Assembly: GCA_025667525.1 (NCBI GenBank)
Contig: CM046875.1
Span: 290,389,147-290,453,146 of the forward strand
Source of the DNA: Glebionis coronaria
Lineage: Eukaryota; Streptophyta; Magnoliopsida; Asterales; Asteraceae
Direction of reading: 5' to 3'
DNA: 64,000 bases
Of this stretch, positions 1 through 9,817 are shown one piece after another; position 1 is the stretch's first letter, and every line of letters starts with the position of its first letter. The position numbers and the translations under genes are program-made. The notes under the pieces are model-generated. The model made no database searches. It was not told the DNA's origin and saw only the letters and a program-made list of their open reading frames with translations.

Positions 1-304
1 AGCTGAATGTATTCAGGAGCCTGAACATTACTGTACATAATTATGAATCATAGGATAAAATTCATCTCGTGTCTGTCCAAGGAAATGCGTTAGCAGTTTG
101 GATCTCATCATTAAGCTGAAGGAAAACCTTCGTATACGTGGAAATACGAAAGGCGTCCTTCATGGTCATGAATATATGAAATATGGTGAGAGAAATGAAA
201 GTGACATCGGCAACGTGACAGTTCTCACTGATGTGCCAGTAATGGTATTGAAATTCTTGTGGCCTGATTAATACATGGCACAACCAAATGGATATACCCT
301 TGGA

Positions 305-905
305 GGGTACCCTGAATTTCTTAGAAATGTTCCATAATTAGACGTGAGTCATGTGTCCTGATTCTTGTCATGAGAAATGTAAGCGTGACATATGTCTTGA
401 CTGGTGTCTTGACATGTGTCTTCAGAAAGTATACGTGAGACATGTTTCTTGACATGTGTCTCGAGATGTAAAACAATAGAACTATAATATTAGGTTATTA
501 TGCCAGACTTGGCGGATCGGTTGGACTACTGATCCTTTGTATGTCTGATCACCTCCGCGGCCGGAGCCTCGGTTGCGATTTCTAGGATAGTTGCTGTCAT
601 AGTAGTGGTTACTATCGTTCTGTCTGTCAGTTCCATGATGGTCATTCTCATGACCGTGATTCATGTAACTATTCAGCTGAGTGGCCGGCTGGTACCGGTT
701 TGCACTCATATGACTGAAATGACAACTGAATGACGTGTGACATATAACTAAGAATTTGGGACAATGATTGATAAAATCGTCTGATGGTGAAGTATCTTCT
801 CGTCCAATAGCTTTGCTCTGACGCCTTTGTCTTCGTCTCTTAGGATCTCCAGGTTGTGAACAGCATCCGCATCTCGTAGCGTCTCCGAACGTCAGTAGCA
901 TCAAC
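305..905 (-). pseudogene. Decayed gag C-terminal region of E7
   Basis: Gag forms the particle that packages element RNA in the cytoplasm. Reading leftward from about 905, one frame resembles the end of the E3 gag core (an acidic/basic helix). After an intron-like gap at 714-796 comes an Asn/Arg/Gly-rich tract with RNRGSGRGGD, typical of the basic tail of plant gag proteins. Near 250-300 there is a hint of zinc-knuckle residues with cysteines lost. Several frames must be combined and stops are present, so this is not a working gene. Assignment rests on similarity of order and composition to E3 (39478-40644), not on a full domain match. Confidence 0.5.
714..796 (-). other. Intron-like gap in E7 gag (83 bp)
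   Basis: On the minus strand this segment ends in TTTCAG and begins ATACTTC, so the donor GT appears mutated. It sits where E3 has its first intron-like segment (39826-39916). Removing it in phase 2 joins the upstream gag frame to the N/R/G-rich frame downstream, the same phase as in E3. Splicing is inferred. Confidence 0.4.
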
Positions 906-1654
906 CTTTAGTAACATCTACCAGTTATGAGCGGCATCAACAATCTTGTAGAATATCAGCAATTGAAAATACGCCTTAGGTGATTCAGAATCGACTAGTG
1001 AATACTCGTGAAGTATTGCAAGTGAAATACACACGGATTAAGGTACGTGTAATACACATAAAAATACGGTACGTGGAGTACACGTGGAATGCACATGAAA
1101 TGATCGGTATGGGGTCGATCATTTATCATGATCTAAAAAAGTATATCGGTTAAACGGTTAGGAAAACCATCATGATAACCTGGCAATGCCAGTATATACC
1201 TCACTCTGGTTGCATAGAGAAACGCTAAAGTATGGTTACACAAAATTCAACGATGATTTTCCTGACAGCATGATCAATGAAAACAAACCATGACTATCAT
1301 GAAAGCAAAATTCAATGAAATCCAACAATGGCTTGCATGAAAGCATAAATAACAAAAGAGGCGTAAGACGTAATCGACATGAAGACGTAATCAACATGAA
1401 GACGGAATTATCATGAAGGAACATAAAACGATCTATCATAAAGGAGTGTATAACATAATCAGCATGAAACCGAAGTTAACCATGATAGTATGAAAACATA
1501 CTTGACATAAAAACATAGTAACTTATGAGGGGACATGAAAAAAAAATTTATGCCAGTAAATCATGAGAAAAATTTTATGCATGAAAAACAGTGCATGAAT
1601 GCGTAATGTAGTTTATAAAAACCTCTATATGTACGAGGGGACGCCTATGGCTCG

Positions 1655-1750
1655 GTCCCAAAGATAAAAGTTTCGATAAAAACACATGCGACTAAATAGG
1701 GCCAGTCCTGTACCAACCATTACTTAGTCATAATCCCTGCAACAATGATA
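1655..1750 (-). other. Conserved Tekay leader block
   Basis: About 95 bp nearly identical to 40860-40955 in E3, while flanking leader sequence has diverged strongly. It lies between PBS and gag, a usual place for packaging or dimerisation signals; that role is inferred. Confidence 0.5.
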
Positions 1751-2889
1751 CATGAAACATAAATAAATGAAACTTATCTGTCAAAACTTATCAGAAAAAA
1801 TTTTATGTGACTAATTATGAACTATTAGGGTTAAGTCCACATAGCCACTGATGAGATGGCATTTATACATGATCTCATCGTTCTTTTTGGGCTTTAAATG
1901 CACTAAAATGTCATAAAATACCATATATATGCTTGTGTTTGTTTACTTGTGTATTTTAGGTATGGATATCGTGAAAAAGACAAAAGATCACAAGATACAA
2001 GGAAAAACGGACACGAGAAACGAAGCCGTACAAAGAACCGGGCCCTAATCATGGAATTATCATCAAATACCCTTGAAGACTTGAAGACAAAACAAGATTG
2101 ATCCTCAATTAATGAAGAAATGACACTTAAAACCCTTGTATATTAATAATTACAAGTTTGGTCCCTTAAGTTTGTCAAAATTGCAAAAAGGTCCTTCAAC
2201 TTTGAAGAAATGGCAAGATTAGTCCCTCAACAATTTCAAATTTCCAATTATGGTCCCTCATGAAGTTTAAGAGACATTGAAGAACTTTGAAGATCAACAT
2301 TGTCCAAGATTAGTCCTTGAAAAATCACCAAATCACCTTTGAAACATCTTTATGGAAAGTTTGTGCCAAAATTGTCAAAGTGGGAAAGTTAATAACAAAG
2401 GAAGGGAGATTTTAGGCTGAAAATCTTTAAAAGCCAAAAATTCCAAAAGACAAGGACCAAAAGTGACAAAACTGAAACATTTGAAAAAAGAGGCGCCTAA
2501 CACCCATCCCCACCCCCAAAATCGGATCAAACACATACTATTCACCTTTCTTACCACCCCAGATTTTACCCTCACATTTACTTGGGTAAAACTCAATTAA
2601 ACTTGCACACACTTAATTCACACACTCCAAAACCCTTCCCACTCCTAAAAACCTGCATCCCACTCATATGCACCAAACCCCAATTCCCCAATCCACCAAT
2701 CACATCATTCCTTAGCCTCCAAGACTAGTGACATGGCAAAATGGACGTCCAAGATGATATGCTTGCTCACAAAGCAAAATTTAAAGGCCAAGATCAAATG
2801 AGAGGACAAAATGCACTCAAGGGCACATTTGGGATTTTCTTATGATTAGGGTTTTATGTTTTTAGCCTTCTAGTATCTTCTTAGGACTC

Positions 2890-2897
2890 TATAAAAG
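2890..2897 (+). promoter_or_regulatory. LTR-A1 TATA box
   Basis: TATAAAAG about 1.04 kb into the LTR, a plausible U3 promoter. Start site inferred about 30 bp downstream. Confidence 0.5.
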
Positions 2898-4005
2898 GAG
2901 CTCACAACTTGTGTGAAGCCCTTGTTCCAGTTTCTAGTCTCTCACATGTAATTCCTTTTTAAAGAAATAAAAAGTTTGGTTTTTGAAATATTCAAGTGTA
3001 ATTCCTTTTTTATTGTTTTTAAAAGTTTGTGTGTTGTGAGGAGATTGATTCTGAGTTCCACTTTTATTTGGTTAAGCAACTTTGATTTTCAAAGTTGTTT
3101 AAGGTTTTGAGATTTTGAGAGATTTTGGTAAAATCTTCTCAAAGGTATTTTGGTGTTTATGGTTCATGTTTGTTGGTGATTTAAGTGTTATAGAAACATT
3201 TTAAGAAGATTAAAAAGGTTTTGGAAGAGTTTTAAAAAGAAAAAAAAAAAGAATCATATCATATCATATCTTGTTTTATCCATTTTGTTTGTTTGTTTTG
3301 TGTTCAAATAGGTTGAAGGCTTGTTGATTTAGATCAGCTCCAACCCGGGTTGGATTGGAGGAGGATTTTCATCCTCTAGGTTCTTGGATGTAAGAACCTA
3401 AGGTATCTTCCTTTTACCTTGAAAAAGTTCAAAAATAGCTAGTTGTATGATCTTAAGTGATTTGGTGATTAAGTGTGTTTATATTGCATGATTTGTGTTC
3501 TAGTGTGTATGTTTACATGTTAGATGCACTTGGAATCAATTTGGTAGCTTTTGTAAGCATGTTGGTATGTTAAAAGTTGGTTTTTAGATTTTAAAAGTGG
3601 TGTTTGGCAACGCGTTTTAGCAGGACATAGTCTTTATTAGTGATAATTAAAAGGTGTTAGATTGCTTGTTTATGGTTGATTAAGGTGATTAGTAAGTAGT
3701 TAATTAGTTTGGAACAAGATTTGAACAAATTTGTTGAGTTTAAAAGGATAAAGGGTGTTAAAAATCTGCATAGTGTTAATTTGCTTGATTTGTGATGAAC
3801 TTTGTGCATGATCTTTGATTGTTGATCTTTGATTCTTGTTGTTATTTGTGTGTTAATTGACTCCTTGTGCTTCATTGAGCACAAGGGTGCCCATATTGTT
3901 CCAACAATATCTCCAAACAAAGCTCATTGCCAAGCTCCTCTTGGCATCAAAAGTGCACAAGTGTGCACTTGTTTGATTCAGCAAAAAACAGGTCCGTCAC
4001 ACGAA

Positions 4006-4179
4006 TTGCGCCGCAAGTCATACTTGTTGCGGCGCAACTAAAGAAGCTGCAGATTTTTGGTATTCCCGTTTCATCAGTTGCGGCGCAAGACCCAAGAACT
4101 GCGGCGCAACTTCAGGTGCTGCTGATCTTGGTGATCTCGCAACACTAGTTGCGGCGCAAGTCTAAACGCTGCGGCGCAA
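4006..4179 (+). repeat. Array of six TTGCGSCGCAA palindromes (three ~72-bp units)
   Basis: Palindromes start at 4006, 4027, 4078, 4099, 4149 and 4169; two of the six begin CTGCG. Spacing alternates 21, 51, 21, 50, 20 bp, which makes three degenerate tandem units of about 72 bp, each with two palindromes two helical turns apart. The spacer sequence is also weakly repeated. The array is GC-rich inside an AT-rich LTR. Confidence 0.85.
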
Positions 4180-4931
4180 GACAGTGTTTTAATATTATTT
4201 TATTAATTAATTTTCAAAAATTTTATTTCTCTTTCTTTTTCATTTTTCCTAGGTTCTTTGTCATTAATTAGGACTATTTCCATTTTTAGATTATTTTTAT
4301 AACTTTTAGATTTATTTTTATAATTATTTTAAGTTTAATTGGTTTTTAATTACTTTTAATCATTTTTAGAGTTTTAAAAATAGTTTTAATAAGTTTTAAT
4401 TTTTAGAAAATTACTTTTTAGTCTTATAATAATATAAGTTGAGTAATAATTCAATAAAATCATATTTTTGACATTTGAATTAATTAAATTTAATTTTAGG
4501 GCTTTAATTAGCATTTAAAATTAATTATTTAATTAATAAAAGGTTTTAAAATATCTTTATTGGATTTTTGTCTTTATTTATATTATTTTAGACTTGTTTT
4601 AGTCTTTTTAATCTTTTTCTCGATTTTGTTTTTGGTTTTAATAATTTTTAATTTTAGTGATTTTTCTACGGTTTTACGTTTTCGTTTTTCACGTCATAAT
4701 ATAATTTCCAAGAAACCGTCATTCCATCTCATCAATATTAATCTCAAAGAAATACAAGTTAATTCACAACACCATACCTCCTTGGGAAACGAATCTTTTC
4801 ATCTTTTTTAAGTGATTGAGGGTCATTAGTGCACGGTTTTCCTAAACCGTCACTCGATACTTACCGCTACTTTACGTTTCTTCTCTTTGTTTTTCCTAAG
4901 GCAAAGAAAGGGGTGTAATTTACCGCAATCA

Positions 4932-5096
4932 GCCACAGTTCAGGAGGAACATTATGCATGAAACAATGACACATAACTAAATATGAATGACGGATGTCCA
5001 TCCATATTAATAAAACAATATCGATGAAAACATCAAGGTTAAAACTTCAAGGTGCTAAAAACATCATGGTTAAAACAACAATGCGCTGAAAACATC
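4932..5096 (-). mobile_element. E7 internal fragment (part 2)
   Basis: Leader sequence of E7 between the two solo LTRs, starting with the second copy of the GCCAC target duplication. Rich in AAAACATCAAGG-like words; no gene seen. Confidence 0.6.
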
Positions 5097-5597
5097 TGAT
5101 AGGTGTGTAAACACCCATCCTTTTTACCACTTAATTACAATAATAACCGGGCCAAAACGTGTAATTTATGTCTTTTATGTCGGAATTATGCGTGGTTTGT
5201 GTTTTTGTTGTGATTTAGGACGAAAAGGTGAAAAGTGGAGAAAACACGGGCATTTACGGACTTTTATTGAAGAAAAAGATGAAAGACGAAGTCAAGAAGT
5301 CAAGAGTGCAAAAAGAACGGAAGTCCAAGACCAATTCTGAAGATTTATCGAAGAAAAAGTCAAAAGACAGAAGTTTACTAAAAGCCGAAGAACTCAAGTC
5401 TTATTCATTGAAAAATTAAAAGACGAGTTCAAAGAAATCCCAAGCCAAAAGTCATTAAAGTCCAAGATTAAAGAAGATTCAAAGGCTTAAGGACTAATGG
5501 TGCAATTAAATGAAGATTAAGAAGAAAAGGACTAAGATGCAATTAAGAAGAAAGGAAGGAGGGGAGGAAGCTTCCTCTAAACACCTTCCTAATCTCC

Positions 5598-5605
5598 TAT
5601 ATATA
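5598..5605 (+). promoter_or_regulatory. LTR-D1 TATA box
   Basis: TATATATA followed by CCCC, at the position equivalent to TATAAATA in the E4 LTR (52657). Confidence 0.5.
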
Positions 5606-6102
5606 CCCCTCATTTTCATTTCATTAGTTTTGTTGGCTAAGGTGACAATTAGTCTTCCACCCTTTTAATTTCTTGCTCTTTAAATACATGTCAATTTAAA
5701 TACTTGTCTTGTACTTTTAATACTTTTTAATTCCAAGTAAGTGTTCTTTAATTTTCTTGTTTTTAATCTCTCATTCTACCTTTCTTTCTTTGCTTGATCT
5801 TGTTGATTACGTGCTTATTGTCTTGCTTATTTAACTAAAGATTATGTTTTTATGCTTTTGATTGTTTTGGATCATTGATTTTTATAGCTTATTTGTGTTT
5901 ATTTTCAAGTTTCTAAAGTTTTTATAAAAGTTATTTTTATATAATAGTTTGTTTTTCGTAAACCTTTTCCTTTTCGTGTTTCAAAAGTCTTTAAATTTCA
6001 GCTTATTAGTTTTTCTTATACTTGTTTTGATTAGGAATTTAGGTGTGTGCTTATTTGAGTTATAGCTTAATTGTTTAGTTTATTTTGCCTTCTTTTCACC
6101 GT

Positions 6103-6508
6103 ATTCCGATCTGTACAATCGGAAAAGGGTTTATTATTCCGACCATAGCTCCTTGGCTTGGTCGGAAAAGGGTTTTCGATTTTCCGATTGGAGGGTTTGT
6201 GTATATTCCGATCAGGGTGTTGAGCAGCATTCTGATTGAAGTGTGTTGGTATTCCGATCAGAGTAAGTGACAACATTCCGATTGAAGTTTCGATCATCAT
6301 TACGATTAGGAGGATTCCGATAGCCCCTTATTCCCACTTTCCGATTGAAGTATTCCGATCAAGGTGAGTTCATATTCCGATCTGGGATTTGTTTGGTTAT
6401 TCCAATCAGGATTAGTGACAACATTCCGATCAAAGGTTTCCGATCAACATTCCGACAGGTTGGGTTTGATATTCCGACGAGGTGCATTCCGATCAGATTC
6501 TGATCGGA
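6103..6508 (+). repeat. Dispersed TTCCGAT array in LTR-D1
   Basis: About 15 copies of TTCCGA, mostly ATTCCGATC or ATTCCGATT, spaced roughly 15-40 bp, plus inverted TCGGAA copies. It is downstream of the TATA box, so probably in the transcribed part. The same array occurs in the E4 LTRs. Confidence 0.85.
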
Positions 6509-6920
6509 ATATATTCTGATTGGGTTTGTTTTACTATTTTGTCTTATTTGATTTTTAAGTTCACATTTTAATACTTTGTCATATTTTAATTCTCGTCACG
6601 CTTTAATTTTACGTCATTTAATTACCCGTCATTTAGTTATTTACTTTTCAAAGTTTTAAATTTTGCACCTTTCTTTTAATTAGACTTAGATTTATTTTAA
6701 TTCCTTTTATTTCAACGCTTTAACTTTAAGTCATTTACTTTAATTGTTTTGCACCTTTTTATTTAAAATCAACCAAAAATATTTGTTTCACCAAAAACAA
6801 TAGAGTCATACTTTAAGTCGGAAATCAATTCGTTAAGATATCGAGAACAACAATTTAACTGAGTAAAACCTAGTTATTAACATCAATACATGGAATAACA
6901 AACGTTGTCTTAGGAAGCTC

Positions 6921-6945
6921 CTTGTGACTACCCACTAGTCACAAG
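6921..6945. other. Hairpin beside the E7 primer site
   Basis: CTTGTGACTA and TAGTCACAAG form a perfect 10-bp inverted repeat with a 5-nt loop. E3 keeps the core GTGACT/AGTCAC at 41033-41051. Could be a structured leader element. Confidence 0.6.
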
Positions 6946-6972
6946 TCGAGTTTTAGAGCCTACAAGTCGAAG

Positions 6973-6989
6973 CCTTGGCTCTGATACCA
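6973..6989 (-). other. Primer binding site (tRNA-iMet type) of E7
   Basis: On the minus strand reads TGGTATCAGAGCCAAGG, 4 nt from the LTR end. TGGTATCAGAGC is the usual initiator-Met tRNA site of plant LTR retrotransposons. It sets the element orientation to minus. Confidence 0.85.
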
Positions 6990-6993
6990 TAAT

Positions 6994-7497
6994 TGTAACA
7001 CCCCATTTTGATAATGGAATGTCACGCGTAATTATGGCGTATCATCAAAGCATACAAGGGTAAATGTATAAAACATTACACGACCATAGGGATAACCGGA
7101 ATCAAACATCGGTTCCTAAACCTAAGCACAAAACATAATACAGCAAAGGAAATGAATGAAAGACTAAACAAGCATAAGTGTATGAAGGCAAAAAGGAAAA
7201 GAAGTCTCTAGCAGCTTCCATCCTATGCACGTCCTCTAAATGCTCGAGTCTTTCCTAGGGTACCTGCCGTTTTGGGACATGGAAAGGAAAGTAACGGCTG
7301 AGCAAAACGCTCAGTGCACGGATATAGACATAGTATGAATAACTAAGCATAATAAAGACTTAATAGCAGCGGAAATGTATAAGTCCTGGAAAACCTGGAA
7401 CATGTTCATAAAACTGGTTTTATAGTTTAAAAAACCTTATGTTTATCTTATGAAAACTGTTTAATCATATTTTACCATTAGCCAATATAGGTCATGA
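6994..7497 (-). repeat. Truncated Tekay-type LTR (family B) of E7
   Basis: Starts TGTAACACCCCATTTTG and aligns, with gaps, to the first ~550 bp of the E3 LTR (41100-41650), ending at the shared GCCAATATAGGTCATG. There the homology stops and Tat gag sequence begins, so about 2 kb of the LTR is missing. It is intact across both sites where the E3 LTR was interrupted by later insertions, so it is an independent, older copy. Confidence 0.8.
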
Positions 7498-8913
7498 AAA
7501 TCCGTCCGTCCTCCCTTGTTTTGGCTCTTGTAATCTGAGCCCTTACCATTGTTCTGGTTGCTTTGACCGCCCGACTTTCTCCTGGACTGGTCGTTCGATC
7601 GGTAGCTGTTTCCTTTTGAAGGGTAGGCCGCGGCAACCGCGGTTTCTCCCTTTATGAAGTTTCTGACCCTTTCCATGAGGTCGTCATAACTCTCCGGACG
7701 CTTGTCATTGACACGCCTGATTAATTCCCTGTCTGTTATGGCATGCATATGGTCGGAAATTTTCAAGAGTTCCGGCTCTTTGTGTGTGTGCACTCGTCAT
7801 TGAAGCGTTTAGTGAAGGCTTCTGTAGACTCCCCCGGCCGTTGCTTGACAGTTTCCAATGAGACCGGATCCCTATTATACTTCTTCCGCTGAGTATTATT
7901 ATTCTTGAACGCAGTGCGTAATTCAGTGAAGCTATCAATGCTTCGCGGAGGAAGTCCTTCAAACCAGTCACGAGCATTTCCGATCAAAGTTGAATTGAAC
8001 ATTTGGCACCATATAAGCATGGGCCATCACTCAATTTTAGCCTGCGTATCAAATATCTTGAGATGATCATCCGGATCACCAGTTCCATCATAAGTCTTGA
8101 CACACGCCGGCATGCGACGTTTCTGTCCTCGGAGTAATTCCGTATGCGGAGAGTAAAGGGATCTTCCCTGGGGTCTGCCCATGGACAGGTGAGACTAGGG
8201 TCACACCACGGTTGGGAAAGATCTTCTGCTTCCATCCCTCGGTAATAGGGACCACCATAGTACTCCTCATTGTCTGGTGGTGGTGGAGTGCGCCTAGGTC
8301 GGCGACGCTTAGGCGGATGGTCATCCGAGTCCTTTCTTGATGGACCGGGAGAAGGAGGTGGTGCCCCATCTTATGGGTGAGGGCCGCTCTTATGAAAAGA
8401 ACCAGGAGCCTTCTTCCCGGTATTCATCCTATCCCACACGCTTGTGCGGCGGTTGGTTCTGGTCAGTTCCAGATCTGGTCGTTCGGGTGAACCGTCGGAC
8501 TTCTCTACCTCTTCTCTGGACTGTATTAGTTCCTGCATGAGACGATCCCCTATGCGTTCGAACACATTCCTAGGTTGGGGAGTTTCCTAAAAGAGGCTCC
8601 GATCCTGAGGTCGGGTCCATCTCTTCCTCTGAGTTTGAGAAGAGGTGCTTGGTCCGGCATTGCCAAAGTTGAGTCTAGATTGGAGGTCCCTCCCTAGATT
8701 CAACCTTGATGCAATCCCTGGGATGATCCTATCAAAGTTCTGCGTGAGAACTCGAGTGAGATCCTCCTCGCTGAGTGGTTCGACCTCTACTTCTTCCTCG
8801 GTCGATGGTCTGCGCGGCTCCTTGTTAGGGGGATTGGGCGCACTCCCTGGATCAGGATTATCCAAGGTCAAAGTAGGTGGTGGGGTCATGGAGAACGTGC
8901 TCGTCACCCCCAT
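7498..8913 (-). pseudogene. Tat-lineage gag, broken
   Basis: Minus-strand gag of a Tat-type Ty3/gypsy element. From the N-terminus (8913) there is a Pro/Thr/Ser-rich acidic segment with PPPTLTLDNPDPGSAPNPP. Next comes a charged region (about 8090-8565). Then follows the retrotransposon gag core with ARDWFEGLPPRSIDSF and QRPGESTEAFTKRFNDE (7763-8020). Last is a Gly/Asn/Lys-rich tail (7498-7793). Four or more frame changes separate these parts, so it cannot be translated as one protein. The gene is cut at about 7498 by the junction with the E7 LTR, and no protease or RT follows. Gag would package element RNA. The Tat assignment rests on the core motif and the PBS type. Confidence 0.8.
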
Positions 8914-9097
8914 GGATTGAAGACCACTCCGACTGTTTGGTCCGGCAGCTTGATGGCTAGGGGATCGATTAGAAATTAGTATCCCTTCCCCATTGGGACT
9001 TCCGATTTCTAGGATTTGTGTTCCAGGGATTCCCCTGTGGATGCCCCTTCGTCATTGAAGATTCAAGATGAGAGTTTTGCTCTAGCTTAGTGTAAGG

Positions 9098-9118
9098 GTC
9101 CCACGGATGGCGCCAACT
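9098..9118 (-). other. Primer binding site of the Tat-type fragment
   Basis: Minus strand reads AGTTGGCGCCATCCGTGGGA right next to the LTR end. TTGGCGCC plus TGGGA is a common primer site in Tat-type plant elements. Confidence 0.8.
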
Positions 9119-9702
9119 TGTTGATACAAAAGTTGGGTGATCCTTGCTAGATACGAATTAGGCTTAATTCGGGTTGGCTGGACTCCGGCTCCTGCACCAA
9201 GTGAATTGTATGGTTGGGATCCTGCACACTAAACAACACGTGTTACGCTTACCGTGGGAATGTTTCCCACGATTAGACTCCGGCGTGAGAGTAAGTAATC
9301 GGTTAGGGTTATAGGAATCGGATGAGAGTTTTAGAGTGTAGAATGTAATACCTTTGTGGAACCCTTGGGGGTTCCTTATATAGGCAGTGAAACCCTAATG
9401 GGCTGTCACTGATGCTTCGGCCCCAAGGCAAGGATAACCACCAAATTTAGATTGATTGTTATCTTCTAATTATGGTGAATGAATATTATCTCCTTTGGGA
9501 TAAATCCTAATCATAGTAGGAATATGATTCTATCTAATCCTGCACCGGGCATGCCGGGCCGTAGGCCGCACACGTGTGCGCGTTGCTATTCATCCAAGCC
9601 CATAAGCTCAAATGACACTATTCCCACCCATCTGTGATGGCCCAGATACGGGTAGTACCCATGGGCCGGGTCCATGACCCGGCAGGGGACTATACGTCAT
9701 CA
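9119..9702 (-). repeat. 5' LTR of the Tat-type fragment (584 bp)
   Basis: Minus strand runs from TGATGACGTATAG (9702) to TTTTGTATCAACA (9119), TG...CA ended. Plus-strand TTCCTTATATAGG near 9371-9383 reads as a TATA region on the minus strand. The right flank is TAATA; the matching left flank is not available because the other LTR is missing. Confidence 0.85.
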
Positions 9703-9817
9703 TAATACACCACCAAAATAAAAAAAAGTAAAGACAATAAAAAACCAAAAAAAATTGAAAAAGTCAAAACACCAAAAAGAATCTTCTTTGCTCATCCCCA
9801 CGTTATACGTGACGTTT

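Larger units (their letters stand above)
1..1848 (-). mobile_element. E7: internal fragment of a Tekay-type LTR retrotransposon (part 1)
   Basis: This is the left piece of a minus-strand Ty3/gypsy element that resumes at 4932-5096 and 6885-7497. The link is seen directly: 1655-1750 matches 40860-40955 of the Tekay element E3 at roughly 94% by eye, in the same relative place between PBS and gag. Positions 1-905 hold a decayed gag. The stretch 906-1848 is leader sequence with many CATGAA and GAAAAC words and no credible gene. The element runs off the left edge, so pol and the 3' LTR are not seen. Confidence 0.7.
1849..4931 (+). repeat. Solo LTR, family A (copy A1, 3083 bp)
   Basis: Begins TGATGAGATGG and ends ACCGCAATCA, flanked by the 5-bp direct repeat GCCAC (1844-1848 and 4932-4936). 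No internal domain is attached, so it is a solo LTR, normally left by recombination between the two LTRs of one insertion. The first ~200 bp match the reverse complement of the ends at 20130 and 33525; the last ~130 bp match the ends at 24325 and, reversed, 15900. It holds a TATA box near 2890, a TTGCGGCGCAA array at 4006-4179, degenerate GGTCCCT-containing repeats at 2140-2340 and a very AT-rich stretch at 4190-4700. Open frames inside it are spurious. Confidence 0.9.
5097..6879 (+). repeat. Solo LTR, family D (copy D1)
   Basis: Begins TGATAGGTGTGTAAACACCC and is similar along most of its length to the E4 LTRs (52193-53754 and 59462-61023), though longer and diverged. The left flank ACATC (5092-5096) recurs at 6880-6884, which would be the target duplication if the LTR ends at 6879. 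The end would then be TA rather than CA, so the right boundary could be off by a few bases. No internal domain is present. It contains a TATA box at 5598 and a TTCCGA array at 6103-6508. The short open frames are LTR sequence, not genes. Confidence 0.8.
6885..6993 (-). mobile_element. E7 internal fragment (part 3), next to the PBS
   Basis: Leader sequence between the solo LTR and the E7 LTR. It contains a 10-bp stem hairpin at 6921-6945 and the primer site at 6973-6989. Confidence 0.7.

Noticed and set aside
8645..8920. Plus-strand open frame opposite the Tat gag
   Set aside because: It mirrors a minus-strand gag with clear family motifs; the plus-strand translation has none.
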